Program-made: the position numbers and the translations under genes
Notes under the pieces: model-generated
The model's database searches: none
What the model was told of the DNA's origin: nothing
Seen by the model: only the letters and a program-made list of their open reading frames with translations
In this document: one piece after another, positions 8,601 through 17,417 of the stretch
How positions within the stretch are numbered: position 1 is the first letter of the stretch
Layout: every line of letters begins with the position of its first letter
Source: Chitinophaga pinensis
GTDB taxonomy: Bacteria; Bacteroidota; Bacteroidia; NS11-12g; UBA9320
DNA length: 41,042 bases
Assembly (NCBI GenBank): GCA_945889315.1
Contig: CAMDBP010000015.1
Location: forward strand, 1-41,042
Reading direction: 5' to 3'

Positions 8601-11600
8601 TATAGTAAGCGGTATCTCGTATTGATAAAAATTGTTTTCTAAGTCGGTACCTATACGCATAATCGCTACTACATCTCCTTTTTGTATCAAGGGATCTTGA
8701 GACTCTGCGTGTACAAACATTTTTAGTTTTTTGTAGTTACGTATATCATATTCTAGTGGTCTATAAGCTCCACGAGCATCATCTTTGCCTAAGTTACATA
8801 CGGCTACAGAAAGCGACTGTTCGTTTTGTTGAACATTGGCTTGTTGCGTTGGGTCTATCTCACGACTAAATCCAGGAGGTACTACGTATGGTATGGGAAC
8901 TCGTTTACTGTTTTCGTTCACATTAACCGTTGAAACTACCAATTCAGTGCGGTCGTTAGGATCTATAGCTGGACCAACGCGCGGTGGAAATTTTAAGGTA
9001 TTGAGGTAACGTCTCCAATCTGCGCGTACCAATTGTAAGTTTCCGAAGCGCAGCACTAGACTATCTTCAAAGCCACTTACGTACATTCTCATAAATCGAA
9101 TCGATTTAAAATCTTGAATACCTCCTACTTTTTTATCGTATTGGCGTATAGGTATTTTGAGTTGGTACCAAGTTATTTTGTTGGGTTCTGCTCCTGGATC
9201 TATTTGGTCCGCATCGGCGTACACAGAGTCGGTGACAAAGTTTTCGCCTATTCTGAGCTTATCGGGTGAAATTTCAATTTTATATTGATAGTATTCCTCA
9301 TTCAGATTTACGGTGTAATCCTGATTAATGTCTTCGTCATCTGGAATGGTATTGGCAGATTTTGGAGTTCCGTCTGCTAATTTATCGACCGTACTGTTGC
9401 CCTCAAAACCGTTGTAATTTTTATAACGTTGAAGGACCAAGGCATTACTTCCGTCATAAACAGGATCGCGCGGGTACAAATAATTATCTGCAGAAGGGTC
9501 GGCTTCAGCAATTTTGTAGGCTAACGACGCTGTGCCATGTTTGGCTGCAATACCATCCAGGTAAAATTTAAGACTTGTTTGTTCTACCTCATCGCTCATG
9601 CCATCTAAACCTATGTCTTGAGCCGTACGTGCAGCTGGGTCATTGTCAAATGCTTTATTGATGATCTGACCACGTGGAGTTAATGCGTATTTGCTAGAAT
9701 CTACGGTATAGTTCCCATTAGGAACGGGTAATCCGTTTTCTGCAGATCTTTTTCGGTCAGGAATTATATCTTCAGAAACACTTCCCAAGTTGATGTATAG
9801 CTGACCGGTATTGTGTTTGGTTCCTTGGTGTTTGGAATACACAAACGGATCCATGAGCCACACTTCTATATAGTCTATGTTGGTAGCTTCAAAGTCGTTG
9901 GTTTCTATTCTTCGCATGATACCTGCCCAATTTTCTGTTGGATTATTGAGTGTACCGTCGGCTTCCATGTTTTGAGAGTTATAGTTATACTGACCTCTTT
10001 CATCTGGATAGTAGCTTAAATCTAGGGTTGGTAACTGCTGTGGCTGACCTTGTTGTAGTTCTATTTCATCAAACAGTTCTTTAAGCGTTACTGTTCTTAC
10101 CCAGTGGTTAGACTGTTGTAAGGTGTTGATATTGGCAGGAGTAAGATTGCTTTTAGATTGGAAAACAGGATCTATGTTGTACCATGCCAGCTTGGCTCGT
10201 TTACTGTTGTATGCACTGTCTGCTTTAAATGAAGTGGTGGTTTCTGGGAATAAATCGGGTTGCCCTTGTGGGGTACTGGCCATATACCAACTACGTACAT
10301 ATTTTAAATCGTAAGGTGTTTCTGCACCTTCAAAATCGTCAAGATAAGAAGTCCCTTTGTCACCCTGCGTTTTTGCTTTGTGGGGTATAAGGTGCGCAAA
10401 TTCTCCGGTTATGCTAATGGTAGACTTCTCTTTGGTTTCGATGAAAGGGAGCTTATCGACCATGCGAGTTAAGAAGCGCGACTCGGTATTGTATGAACCG
10501 TCTAATCCCCAAATAGAGTTACGCAAGGGCTCTTCACCTATGTTTACTTTATTGGTAAGTGGACGCTCATTCATGTACATGTAGGTTCCACCTAGTAATA
10601 ATTTGTCGGAGTGTTTGTAATCTAGTCGAGTGCCAATTAGTGATTTTTGTTGAATATTGATAAGGGAATTACTCTCGCACGTTGCTTTGATTGCTGCGCC
10701 TGAGTTAAGTATTCCTTGATTTACAATGGTAACATTACCCATGGTATAATCTACGGTATAGTCTGACCCCTCATTTAGCATATTACCATTAGCCGTAACA
10801 CGTACTGAGCCTTTGGATATGTTATAACATTGTAGTTTTATTTTATCGGACGATGATCCCTTAAACGTTCCACGTAAGAAAAATTTATTATGCTTTAAAT
10901 CTTGTTCAGCATTCCACTTGGTTGTTTGGTAGAGCGAATCGTACACATAATAGTCGGCCTTGGTTTTATCAAGAAACTGTTCGCGTAAAAATGCACCAAA
11001 AGGTTCTCGAACAGGAAATATAATTCGGCCTTTGGTAGCGTCGATGGTTACGCCATTTATGAGGTCAAAAACGCCGTCAGGCTTTGCTTCTTGTTGTTTA
11101 TTTATCTTGTCTAGATTCAGAACGGTAATCAGTTGTTTTTCTTTAATTCGTGTTTCGCTGGCATCTACAGGCAGGTAGTTTAGGTCTGCACCACTTGGAT
11201 CATCCGCATACACTACATTCATCGTAAAATCCTCTTGTTGAAGGTTATACGTATTTAAGGAATAGATGTTTTTCATCATCAGATTCCATGTAGGTAAATT
11301 CGTTTTGATAGTAGAATTTTTGAGTAGCTTAAGGTTTAGGTGACTATTGTCGCCAGTAGAAATGGAATTATTTACCGTAAGGTCTCCTACTTGATGATTT
11401 TCGCCATTAATCGTATAGGTATAGGCTACCATGAGTAGCTCATCATTATTAAGAGACTGATTTAGTGACAAATAACCCAGCGTAGGGTGGTACGAGAATT
11501 CATTTTCATTCAACTTTCGCGCATTGCTTAAGCATTCATAGTCTGTGCCTATTTGCAATCTACTATCAATAGGGTTACAAAACTCCTTACTTCTATCGAT

Positions 11601-12716
11601 AATATCGCGGTATAAGCTAGTAGCATAATTGTCCGGATAGGCATTGGCAGGGCCTACCAAGAAATCACGGTAGGTATTATCTGCATTTTCACCTAGGTCC
11701 ATATACCCCATGACATTTCGGGTGTTGCCTACCGAGTTGTTACGATTGGTTATCCAAACCTCAATATAGCTTATCTGCACATTTGACGCTATAATAGGCA
11801 GTCTTGAAAGTGCTTGGTTATAATTATTGGCAAAATACTGGGATAAGAAGTAGTGTCTGTTTACGTCGTAATTGTGTGCTTGAATATTGTAATTGGTGAT
11901 TTGAGCACCTCCAGTAACCTGTGTTTCTTTGGTTTCGCCTTTATCTTGGGTTGCAATTACTGCTACTTTAAGTTTTCCAAATTGAAGTTGTGTTTTTGCA
12001 CCAAATAGGTTTCGTCCTCCTTGAATTAAACTACCATTAAGCGGAAGACTCACATTCCCAAGTTCTATATTTTTGAGGATATCATCTTCTTCTCCGGCCC
12101 AGTTGAGTTTCATTTGGTTTTCAAACTCAAAAGTCGCTTCGGTATCGTAATTCCAGTTCAGCTTCATCCGGTCACCTATTTGGCCGGTAACGTTGAGCTG
12201 CATTTTCATGCCGAAATCAAACTGTCCGTTACGTTGTTGGCGAACCGGAAAATTAGGGTTTTCTACTTTGTTGAAATTTCCACCAAAGGTAACTTCTGCA
12301 CTTCCAGTGGGTCTAATGTCTATAACCCCACCGCCGAATACTTTATCAAATATCTCTGGAGTAACGGCAATTTTAGGAATCAACCCCCCGCCTTTTATGT
12401 AATTGTCTGCATTGCTTTTTTTACGGTAATACACATTGAGATCTTGTCGCTCTTTTGCTTTAGAATACTCAAGAGGAGTAAGCACGCGTGGTGAGCCAAG
12501 TGGTTTTTCGCCTACGGTGATTATTTCCAGGTAATTACCTGTGGTAGGATCGTATTGATAAGTGGTCTTAATGTTTGGTGGATCTTTAAGATCTATAGGT
12601 GTGCGTCTGGGTTCATCTTGTCCTAACGCAGTGTCACTTCCAAAACTATACGCAGCCAATATCACCAAAGCTATAAGAACTCTGTGTACATTTGTTTTTA
12701 AAATTCTTTCTTTCAA
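5685..12716 (-). CDS. sprA: SprA, giant outer-membrane translocon of the type IX secretion system
   Basis: A 2343-residue protein, the usual size for SprA (Sov in Porphyromonas), with an N-terminal signal segment (VLIALVILAAYSFGSDTALG). SprA forms a 36-strand outer-membrane barrel through which proteins with type IX C-terminal signals, including gliding adhesins, leave the cell. Visible features are the early segment GGGVIDIRPTGSAEVTFGGN, the repeated aromatic beta-strand pattern along the whole length, large extracellular insertions such as SYLDDFEGAETPYDLKYVRS, the NELRLVDF element, and a C-terminal strand ending GVTLRYNLQ. The identification rests on length, these motifs and the adjacent ruvA, a neighbour often seen in this phylum. 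With gldH at 40.2-40.7 kb it indicates type IX secretion and possibly gliding. The frame is intact. The other type IX genes (gldKLMN, sprE, sprT) are not in the window. Confidence 0.95.
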   Translation of the reverse strand: MKERILKTNVHRVLIALVILAAYSFGSDTALGQDEPRRTPIDLKDPPNIKTTYQYDPTTGNYLEIITVGEKPLGSPRVLTPLEYSKAKERQDLNVYYRKKSNADNYIKGGGLIPKIAVTPEIFDKVFGGGVIDIRPTGSAEVTFGGNFNKVENPNFPVRQQRNGQFDFGMKMQLNVTGQIGDRMKLNWNYDTEATFEFENQMKLNWAGEEDDILKNIELGNVSLPLNGSLIQGGRNLFGAKTQLQFGKLKVAVIATQDKGETKETQVTGGAQITNYNIQAHNYDVNRHYFLSQYFANNYNQALSRLPIIASNVQISYIEVWITNRNNSVGNTRNVMGYMDLGENADNTYRDFLVGPANAYPDNYATSLYRDIIDRSKEFCNPIDSRLQIGTDYECLSNARKLNENEFSYHPTLGYLSLNQSLNNDELLMVAYTYTINGENHQVGDLTVNNSISTGDNSHLNLKLLKNSTIKTNLPTWNLMMKNIYSLNTYNLQQEDFTMNVVYADDPSGADLNYLPVDASETRIKEKQLITVLNLDKINKQQEAKPDGVFDLINGVTIDATKGRIIFPVREPFGAFLREQFLDKTKADYYVYDSLYQTTKWNAEQDLKHNKFFLRGTFKGSSSDKIKLQCYNISKGSVRVTANGNMLNEGSDYTVDYTMGNVTIVNQGILNSGAAIKATCESNSLINIQQKSLIGTRLDYKHSDKLLLGGTYMYMNERPLTNKVNIGEEPLRNSIWGLDGSYNTESRFLTRMVDKLPFIETKEKSTISITGEFAHLIPHKAKTQGDKGTSYLDDFEGAETPYDLKYVRSWYMASTPQGQPDLFPETTTSFKADSAYNSKRAKLAWYNIDPVFQSKSNLTPANINTLQQSNHWVRTVTLKELFDEIELQQGQPQQLPTLDLSYYPDERGQYNYNSQNMEADGTLNNPTENWAGIMRRIETNDFEATNIDYIEVWLMDPFVYSKHQGTKHNTGQLYINLGSVSEDIIPDRKRSAENGLPVPNGNYTVDSSKYALTPRGQIINKAFDNDPAARTAQDIGLDGMSDEVEQTSLKFYLDGIAAKHGTASLAYKIAEADPSADNYLYPRDPVYDGSNALVLQRYKNYNGFEGNSTVDKLADGTPKSANTIPDDEDINQDYTVNLNEEYYQYKIEISPDKLRIGENFVTDSVYADADQIDPGAEPNKITWYQLKIPIRQYDKKVGGIQDFKSIRFMRMYVSGFEDSLVLRFGNLQLVRADWRRYLNTLKFPPRVGPAIDPNDRTELVVSTVNVNENSKRVPIPYVVPPGFSREIDPTQQANVQQNEQSLSVAVCNLGKDDARGAYRPLEYDIRNYKKLKMFVHAESQDPLIQKGDVVAIMRIGTDLENNFYQYEIPLTISPNGNANAASVWPTENEILIELEEFYRVKLNRQLANSANPNGFYSETLANGHKISIIGLPDLSNVRTILLGVKNPSNGSSDALCAEVWFNELRLVDFANKGGYAATTRMVAKLADFANVAVSGNYQSIGFGGIDKKLNERNITEQIQYDIATNLELGKFFSQKSGITVPMFIGYSENIVNPKFYPLNPDILLRTAINNAETQTERDAIRIAAQDYNSRYSLNFTNVKKNKTGTGESHIYDVSNWNYSFAYQRLFRRSQIIERNDVKTYRTSLAYNFSPTPLSWEPFKKSIKSKNLSLIKDFNLGLKPSNLNFRIEVDRRYAELKNRDNDNFKSIVPLLYDKTFNIGRIYGAKWNLTKSLSVDYASSANSWVEEPFGALDSREKKDSMWRDFSSLGQLRDFNQTVNANYSLPLRKIKMLDWMTVTTRYTGNYQWQNAPPAAVSLGNTIQNSRTMGVTSNLNFISFYNKVPFLKKVNKPSAKKSPARDEEDPDAVNAKKEKDDLSATTKAIFQFLMMLKQAQGTFTFTDGTTLPGFNKTIDYLGQNFKNNAPGLPFILGGQSENFRNTIASNGFLTQDTNQISRYVNLHGVDINGSATVEPITGFRINVSFNKRQSLNINSNFKYSEARGTFEDEFYTEVGTFTTSYGSWATMFDKLNKDFSSDAFNQFKNNRFVIAQRLQSRDLGAGGVYEQLYGAQLNDKDTSGYPLGYSAGHQEVLLHSFLAAYTGKNAGNSSLDAFRKIPIPNWRVTYNGLTQLDVFKDIFSNISITHGYSSTLNIGTYQRPQDYGKDSLTVGHDIATQYQYNSGVSIIERLTPLIGVDITTKEGISAKFEYKTDRNLQMNLITRTMVEMRNKEFVIGAGYRASGVRLPIKLDGKNILLRNDLNIRFDFSIRDGITVVRIIDGNGPGKDSYIPTGGIKTVSIRPSIDYKISDALNFRMFYNRNANNPATSNSFPSALTDFGVTLRYNLQ

Positions 12717-12784
12717 AAGCGAATACTGGTTGGTTGTAAAGTATAGTCTTCTTATATGCTTTGATTAATTTTTGGCTAACAAAT

Positions 12785-13369
12785 TTACAATAATTGTAAA
12801 GACTTCTTAATTAACTCTTCTGTGGAAGCATTATTGCCTGCATCAGCACTTATTCTTAGCAGTATTTTGGCAATAGCAGGTTTAGCAAAACCAAGTGCCA
12901 TAAGTGCTTCCATGGCTTCGTCCATTTGGGTGCCGCCACCACTTAGGGTGTAGGCTTCGTCAGAACCAATACCTCCCAGTTTATCTTGGAGCTCTACTAC
13001 CAATCGTTGGGCAGCTTTAGGTCCAATTCCTTTTATGGTTTTTAACACGGCTATGTTATTATTGGATATAGCACTCACCACGTCATCTACGCGCATACTA
13101 CTCAATATCATTCGAGCGGTACTCGGACCCACACCATTCACACCAACAAGTTTGACGTACAATTGACGTTCATTGGTGGTTGCAAATCCATAAAGGGTAT
13201 GACTGTCTTCTCGTACAATGAGGTGCACGAAAACCTTTACCTGTTTTTGGTCTTTTAGTACCTCAAAGGTATTCAGTGAAATATGCAGTAAGTATCCTAA
13301 ACCGTTGCAATCGATTACTACTTCTGTAGGCGTAATTCTATCTACCTTACCTGCTATAAAGTCATACAT
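12785..13369 (-). CDS. ruvA: Holliday junction branch migration protein RuvA
   Basis: A 194-residue protein of normal length. The N-terminal OB domain (MYDFIAGKVDRITPTEVVID) is followed by two helix-hairpin-helix motifs, GVNGVGPSTARMIL and TIKGIGPKAAQRLV (about residues 75-125), and a C-terminal RuvB-binding domain (DEAMEALMALGFAKPAIAKI) after a short linker. RuvA tetramers bind four-way DNA junctions and load the RuvB motor for branch migration in recombinational repair. It lies 68 bases upstream of sprA on the same strand and may share its transcript. ruvB and ruvC are not nearby. Confidence 0.95.
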   Translation of the reverse strand: MYDFIAGKVDRITPTEVVIDCNGLGYLLHISLNTFEVLKDQKQVKVFVHLIVREDSHTLYGFATTNERQLYVKLVGVNGVGPSTARMILSSMRVDDVVSAISNNNIAVLKTIKGIGPKAAQRLVVELQDKLGGIGSDEAYTLSGGGTQMDEAMEALMALGFAKPAIAKILLRISADAGNNASTEELIKKSLQLL

Positions 13370-13513
13370 AAATGCAAGGATAACAAACCAATACCATTCA
13401 TAAAAATAAAGGATGTGGAAAATCCGCTTTTTATTTCGAAAGGATGAGATTTAGTAGACCTGCCACCGTTAAAATAAGTGACGCTTTGAAAAAAAAAATC
13501 GTCATTTGTAGCC

Positions 13514-14398
13514 TTGGTATTAAACAAAAAAATAGGGGTTCACGTAGCTATGTTTAGCGTTGCATTGTTCTATGCAGCCAATTATTCTATTGCCAAATGG
13601 GCGATGCCAGAGTTTATTTCACCTTTTGCATTTATAACCTTGAGAGTGGGTTGTGGCGCACTTTTTTTTGGCTCCTATTATTTTTTGGTAGACCGAGAAA
13701 AAATTGAAAATAAACGAGATTTTTTTGATTTGGCGGTATGTGCATTTTTTGGGGTAGCACTGAATATGTTGGCTTTTTTTAAAGGTTTAAGCATGACTTC
13801 AGCCATAAATGCCAGTGTGCTCATGATGATTTCTCCTATAATGGTAGTTCTTTATACCGCTATAGGTAGTAAAACCCACGTAAAGTTCAATGTGTATTTA
13901 GGCATATTCATTGCTTTTATGGGTGCTGTCTTATTGATGAAAGTAGGCACTTTTTCGCTGAGTAGTGAGGGATTTATAGGCGACTTATTGATTATGCTGA
14001 ATGCATCTAGTTTTGCTTTCCATTTGTACTACGTAGCGAGATTGCTAAAAAAATACAAGGCTACTACCGTTACCGCCTTTATGTTTATGATTGGTTTTGT
14101 ATTGGTACTGCCTGTGGGGTATAGCGAGTTTGCCGCGGTAGATTGGTCTAGCTTTACAGACAAAGCCATTTTTGCATTGTTTTTTGTGGTGCTATTTGTC
14201 ACCATTGCAAATTATATACTCAATGTATGGGCGGTACAAAACAGCAGCAGCACGCTCGCCGGCAGCTATATCTACTTACAACCGTTGCTCGCTGCACTTA
14301 TAGCTATAGCATTAGGTATGGATGTGCTAACTTGGAGTAAAGCGGGTTTCGGGTTGCTTATTGTTTTGGGACTTTGGCTGGTGAATAGGGGGAGGTGA
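13514..14398 (+). CDS. EamA/DMT-family transporter
   Basis: A 294-residue membrane protein with about ten hydrophobic segments in two similar halves, the layout of drug/metabolite transporters (two EamA domains). Recognisable features are ALFYAANYSIAKWAMP in helix 1, TLRVGCGALFF, and in the second half SSSTLAGSYIYLQPLLAALIA. It probably moves a small metabolite or amino acid across the inner membrane; the substrate is unknown. The start is uncertain: the longest frame begins with TTG 13514, which places LNKKIGVHVA before helix 1 as in relatives, while ATG 13550 would cut into helix 1. A GTCATTTG element (13501-13508) just ahead suggests a very short leader. It is convergent with the orphan gene ending at 14427. 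Confidence 0.85.
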   Translation: MVLNKKIGVHVAMFSVALFYAANYSIAKWAMPEFISPFAFITLRVGCGALFFGSYYFLVDREKIENKRDFFDLAVCAFFGVALNMLAFFKGLSMTSAINASVLMMISPIMVVLYTAIGSKTHVKFNVYLGIFIAFMGAVLLMKVGTFSLSSEGFIGDLLIMLNASSFAFHLYYVARLLKKYKATTVTAFMFMIGFVLVLPVGYSEFAAVDWSSFTDKAIFALFFVVLFVTIANYILNVWAVQNSSSTLAGSYIYLQPLLAALIAIALGMDVLTWSKAGFGLLIVLGLWLVNRGR

Positions 14399-14426
14399 GC
14401 CTAGTCAAATAATGATACTATAAAAA

Positions 14427-14981
14427 TCAAAAATTATAGGTTACGCTCTTAGCTACTACTAGAAAACCAGCTCCGTCTGCTAACGTTAAACCACCAACCT
14501 TTCTCTTTTTTAATGTGCAACATGAGTTATTACAAGTCACTGTTGCACTGTTTCCTGTACTCACTACAGATGGCTTACATCCCGAACAGCCATCACACCA
14601 AAATGCATAGCCTATAACAACCTGAGCCATAGGTAGAGTGTCACAATCTATAGGAATCCAATATACGTTATACCCAATTGGAAGCGGATCATACTCTACG
14701 AATACACTATCATTTGGCATTGACACTACGGGATAATGAAAGTCTTCTAAAACAAATGCCTTTAAACCTACATTTTCAGAATTCTGTTCAGTTGATTTAT
14801 CAATACTAATATGTCCATTAGAGTTACGGGTTATCGTTAGGCTAATTACTAAGTTGGGGACATTATTAGATGCTGATTTTATTTCAGTTACGACATTGGA
14901 ATTACTAAGCGTTTTAGAAAATGTAAAACCAAAGAAAGTTAATATAACTACTAGGAAGAATACTTGAATACTACGTTTCAT
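14427..14981 (-). CDS. Cys-rich exported protein of unknown function
   Basis: A 184-residue protein that I do not recognise. It starts with a signal peptide (MKRSIQVFFLVVILTFFGFT, cleavage possible near TFS-KT). The middle contains short beta-like stretches (VPNLVISLTITRN, DSVFVEYDPLPIG). The C-terminal third is unusual: FWCDGCSGCKP, then TCNNSCCTLKKRK, giving at least six closely spaced Cys, and the chain ends GAGFLVVAKSVTYNF. The Cys could form disulfides outside the cytoplasm or bind metal; neither is shown. The gene is more AT-rich and Asn/Ser-rich than its neighbours and sits alone between an EamA transporter and the yicC operon, with a possible 28-residue peptide gene six bases upstream. 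It may be a lineage-specific accessory gene. Confidence 0.65.
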   Translation of the reverse strand: MKRSIQVFFLVVILTFFGFTFSKTLSNSNVVTEIKSASNNVPNLVISLTITRNSNGHISIDKSTEQNSENVGLKAFVLEDFHYPVVSMPNDSVFVEYDPLPIGYNVYWIPIDCDTLPMAQVVIGYAFWCDGCSGCKPSVVSTGNSATVTCNNSCCTLKKRKVGGLTLADGAGFLVVAKSVTYNF

Positions 14982-14987
14982 AAAAAT

Positions 14988-15074
14988 TTAATTAAGATAG
15001 TTAACTGAAGAAGCGACAATACTCACTAAAAAAACAATAAGAATACATGACTTTTCAATAAGTTTATTATTCAT
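14988..15074 (-). CDS. Possible 28-residue hydrophobic peptide
   Basis: On the minus strand ATG 15074 opens a 28-codon frame ending TAA 14990-14988, six bases before the ATG of the Cys-rich orphan. It starts MNNKLIEKSC and continues with a hydrophobic core ILIVFLVSIVASS, ending VNYLN. That composition matches a short membrane peptide or a bare signal sequence and is unlikely to be random AT-rich DNA alone, but no homologue is known to me and no ribosome-binding site is obvious. It could be a leader controlling the downstream gene, a small membrane protein, or chance. Confidence 0.3.
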   Translation of the reverse strand: MNNKLIEKSCILIVFLVSIVASSVNYLN

Positions 15075-15313
15075 AAGAAATCTGTTTTAAACCAATTAAA
15101 TTCTGTCTACCAAAAAAACGTGTAGACATCCGCTTACATACTCTCAATCCTTATGTCTAGCATTCGGAGATTAAGAGGTCGCTATTGACAATAGTAATAG
15201 AAAAATAATTTTGATAAGAAATTTTTAATAAGTTGGTATAATTTGCTGATTTCACAACGTTTTTTTGCACTTCTAATAAACTAAAGCTTTAATTAGAACT
15301 GTAATATAGAACT
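15075..15313. other. Intergenic spacer between divergent genes
   Basis: This stretch lies between the candidate peptide gene (minus) and the yicC promoter (plus). It is AT-rich with several A and T runs. I see no further reading frame or RNA gene. A weak imperfect inverted repeat, CTCAATC (about 15145) against GATTAAGAG (about 15170), is too poor to call. Confidence 0.4.
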
Positions 15314-15321
15314 TATATTTG
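15314..15321 (+). promoter_or_regulatory. Minus-7 element of the yicC-gmk-nadD operon
   Basis: TATATTTG is a perfect TANNTTTG match and lies ten bases before the yicC ATG. No TTG is found at the ideal minus-33 distance, so the upstream half is weak. The leader would be only a few bases long. Confidence 0.5.
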
Positions 15322-15331
15322 CCCAAACATA

Positions 15332-16204
15332 ATGATCCGATCAATGACCGGCTATGGTATGGCCGAAAAGCATACCGAAAACTATAGCGTAAAAGTAGAA
15401 TTACGTAGCCTTAACGGAAAGTTTCTCGACTTAAGCCTACGTGTGCCTCGCTTCCTAATGCCTAAAGAAATAGAAATTAGAAACACGTTTGGCAAAAAAA
15501 TAGAACGAGGAAGTGCTACGCTCAGTATAAACGTGGTGAAGCACAAAACCAATGAAAATGACATTCAAATAAATGAAGCGTTGGCCGCTACCTATTATCA
15601 TAAGCTACTTAACTTGAGCAAAAAACTGGGTGCGCCAGAGCACGACATTTTTAGAATAACCACCACCATGCAAGATGTGATTTATCAAGATGATGAAAAA
15701 TTGGATGAAGACTTATATAGCTTGGTTAAAGAAGTAGGAGAGTTAGCCTACATAGAGTTTGATGCATTTAGACTTAAAGAAGGGGAAACGTTAAGAAGCT
15801 TATTAAATGACTATGCTGAGACCATTGCTGAAGGCATACCTGCTATTGAAATACTAGAACCCATACGCACAGAGAGTACCAAAGAAAGACTTCAAAAAAA
15901 CCTGAAACAATTGGTGGAAGATGAGTCTTTTGATAAAAATAGATTTGAACAGGAACTCATTTATTACCTAGAGAAATACGATATTAACGAAGAAAAGCAT
16001 AGGCTCAAAACGCATTGCGAACACTTTTGCGAAGCATTAGAAAATAACCCTAAGGGTAAAACGCTAAATTTTATAGCGCAAGAAATGGGTCGAGAGATTA
16101 ATACGCTGGGGAGTAAGGCTAATCACGCTGGTATTCAAAAGGAAGTAGTTGCGATGAAAGAAGAATTGGAAAAAATAAAGGAGCAAGCACTTAACTTACT
16201 TTAA
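15332..16204 (+). CDS. yicC: YicC-family endoribonuclease
   Basis: A 290-residue protein of typical family length. The N-terminus MIRSMTGYGMAEKHTENYSV is the hallmark of YicC. The C-terminal DUF1732 region is also clear (KHRLKTHCEHFCEAL and GKTLNFIAQEMGREINTLGS, with the catalytic-region Glu and His residues). Enterobacterial YicC is a metal-dependent RNase acting on RNA, including a small RNA; the function in Bacteroidota is assumed by homology. It is first in an operon: gmk starts eight bases after its stop. The yicC-gmk order is common in many bacteria. Confidence 0.92.
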   Translation: MIRSMTGYGMAEKHTENYSVKVELRSLNGKFLDLSLRVPRFLMPKEIEIRNTFGKKIERGSATLSINVVKHKTNENDIQINEALAATYYHKLLNLSKKLGAPEHDIFRITTTMQDVIYQDDEKLDEDLYSLVKEVGELAYIEFDAFRLKEGETLRSLLNDYAETIAEGIPAIEILEPIRTESTKERLQKNLKQLVEDESFDKNRFEQELIYYLEKYDINEEKHRLKTHCEHFCEALENNPKGKTLNFIAQEMGREINTLGSKANHAGIQKEVVAMKEELEKIKEQALNLL

Positions 16205-16212
16205 TACGAATA

Positions 16213-16830
16213 ATGACCCAAAGACAAGAAGAAGTTGACGCAGAAGCTAATACAGAAGTGACAAACAAATTAATCATATTTTCGGCACCTAGTGGCAGTG
16301 GTAAAACAACTGTAGTACGTCATTTGCTGAATACGATACCAGATTTAGAATTCTCGATAAGCGCCACAACGAGAGCCAAAAGACCCAATGAAACGCACGG
16401 TGTAGATTATTATTTTTATACCAAAGAAGCATTCTTAGAGGCCGTTGAAGAAAATAAATTTATAGAACACGAAGAGGTGTACAACGGGATTTTTTATGGC
16501 ACACTTAAAAGTGAAGTAGATCGACTTTGGGCAGCTAAAAAAACCGTTATTTTTGATTTAGATGTTCAAGGTGGACTTGCCATAAAAAAATATTACCAAG
16601 ACAGTGCTTTAGCCTTGTTTCTAAGGCCGCCTTCGGTACAAATTTTAGAAGAAAGATTAAGAAATCGCTCAACAGAAAGTGCATCTCAATTGGAAGAGAG
16701 GATAGCCAAAGCAAAAACTGAACTAAAATTTGAACATCAGTTTGATAAAGTTATTGTTAACGATGTGTTAAGTGATACCTTTGCTACCGCAGAAGAGGTA
16801 GTTGCAAGTTTTTTAAAATCAGAAGTTTAG
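16213..16830 (+). CDS. gmk: Guanylate kinase
   Basis: A 205-residue protein that phosphorylates GMP to GDP with ATP in purine nucleotide metabolism. The P-loop APSGSGKT is at residues 25-32, the GMP-binding region follows (SATTRAKRPNETHGVDYYF), then EHEEVYNGIFYGT and the Walker-B-like VIFDLDVQGG. The lid Arg residues occur in RLRNRSTES. An acidic extension of about 17 residues precedes the usual start of the fold; the ATG at 16213 is kept because it sits eight bases after yicC. The nadD ATG begins one base after the stop, so translation is likely coupled. Confidence 0.95.
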   Translation: MTQRQEEVDAEANTEVTNKLIIFSAPSGSGKTTVVRHLLNTIPDLEFSISATTRAKRPNETHGVDYYFYTKEAFLEAVEENKFIEHEEVYNGIFYGTLKSEVDRLWAAKKTVIFDLDVQGGLAIKKYYQDSALALFLRPPSVQILEERLRNRSTESASQLEERIAKAKTELKFEHQFDKVIVNDVLSDTFATAEEVVASFLKSEV

Positions 16831-16831
16831 A

Positions 16832-17401
16832 ATGAAGGTAGGATTATTTTTTGGGTCATTTAACCCCATACATCATGGGCACTTAATTATTGGTCAATAT
16901 ATGCTTGACCAAGCAAAGCTAGATGAAGTATGGTTTGTGGTTTCACCGCAAAACCCATTAAAGAAAGGGAAAGATATTATGGATGCTGATCACCGACTAA
17001 ACATGGTGAAACTAGCAATCAAAGGGAATGAGCAGTTTAAGGTAAGTGATGTAGAATTTGATATGCCTATTCCTTCGTATTCGTCTTACACCCTTAAAAA
17101 ATTAAAAGAGCTACATCCTTCTATTGAGTTTCAGCTTATTTTAGGAACAGATAATCTTCAACATTTAGAAAAATGGAAAGATCATGAAGAGATATTAATG
17201 GAGTACGATATACTTTCCTATTTCAGAGAAGGTTTCCCAGGAGGCGAATTTGCTAAAAATCAGAAGGTTCGTGTGATGAAAGGACCTATGCTCAACATCT
17301 CAGCAAGTTATGTACGTGGTTTGGTACGCATGGGACGTAGTATTAAGTATTTAGTACCTGATGAAGTGGCTGAGTATATGTATTCAAAAGTGAAAGATTA
17401 A
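16832..17401 (+). CDS. nadD: Nicotinate-nucleotide adenylyltransferase
   Basis: A 189-residue protein that joins nicotinate mononucleotide and ATP to make deamido-NAD, an essential step in NAD synthesis. The nucleotidyltransferase signature GSFNPIHHGHL is at residues 8-18, and the ATP-binding ISASYVR (ISSTxxR-type) is near 155-161. LGTDNLQHLEKWKD is a typical NadD segment. It is last in the yicC-gmk-nadD operon and is followed by a strong terminator. Length is normal. Confidence 0.95.
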   Translation: MKVGLFFGSFNPIHHGHLIIGQYMLDQAKLDEVWFVVSPQNPLKKGKDIMDADHRLNMVKLAIKGNEQFKVSDVEFDMPIPSYSSYTLKKLKELHPSIEFQLILGTDNLQHLEKWKDHEEILMEYDILSYFREGFPGGEFAKNQKVRVMKGPMLNISASYVRGLVRMGRSIKYLVPDEVAEYMYSKVKD

Positions 17402-17417
17402 ATTATTTAGAGGATAT

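Noticed and set aside
12114-12494. 126-codon ORF antisense to sprA
   Set aside because: It is a shadow of the sprA coding frame; its composition follows the opposite strand and no promoter or homologue is evident. The same holds for the other antisense frames in sprA, ftsH, acs and the TonB receptors.
14403-14440. CTATAA/TTATAG inverted repeat between the EamA gene and the Cys-rich orphan
   Set aside because: Only six A/T-rich pairs and no clear T-tract, so not called a terminator.
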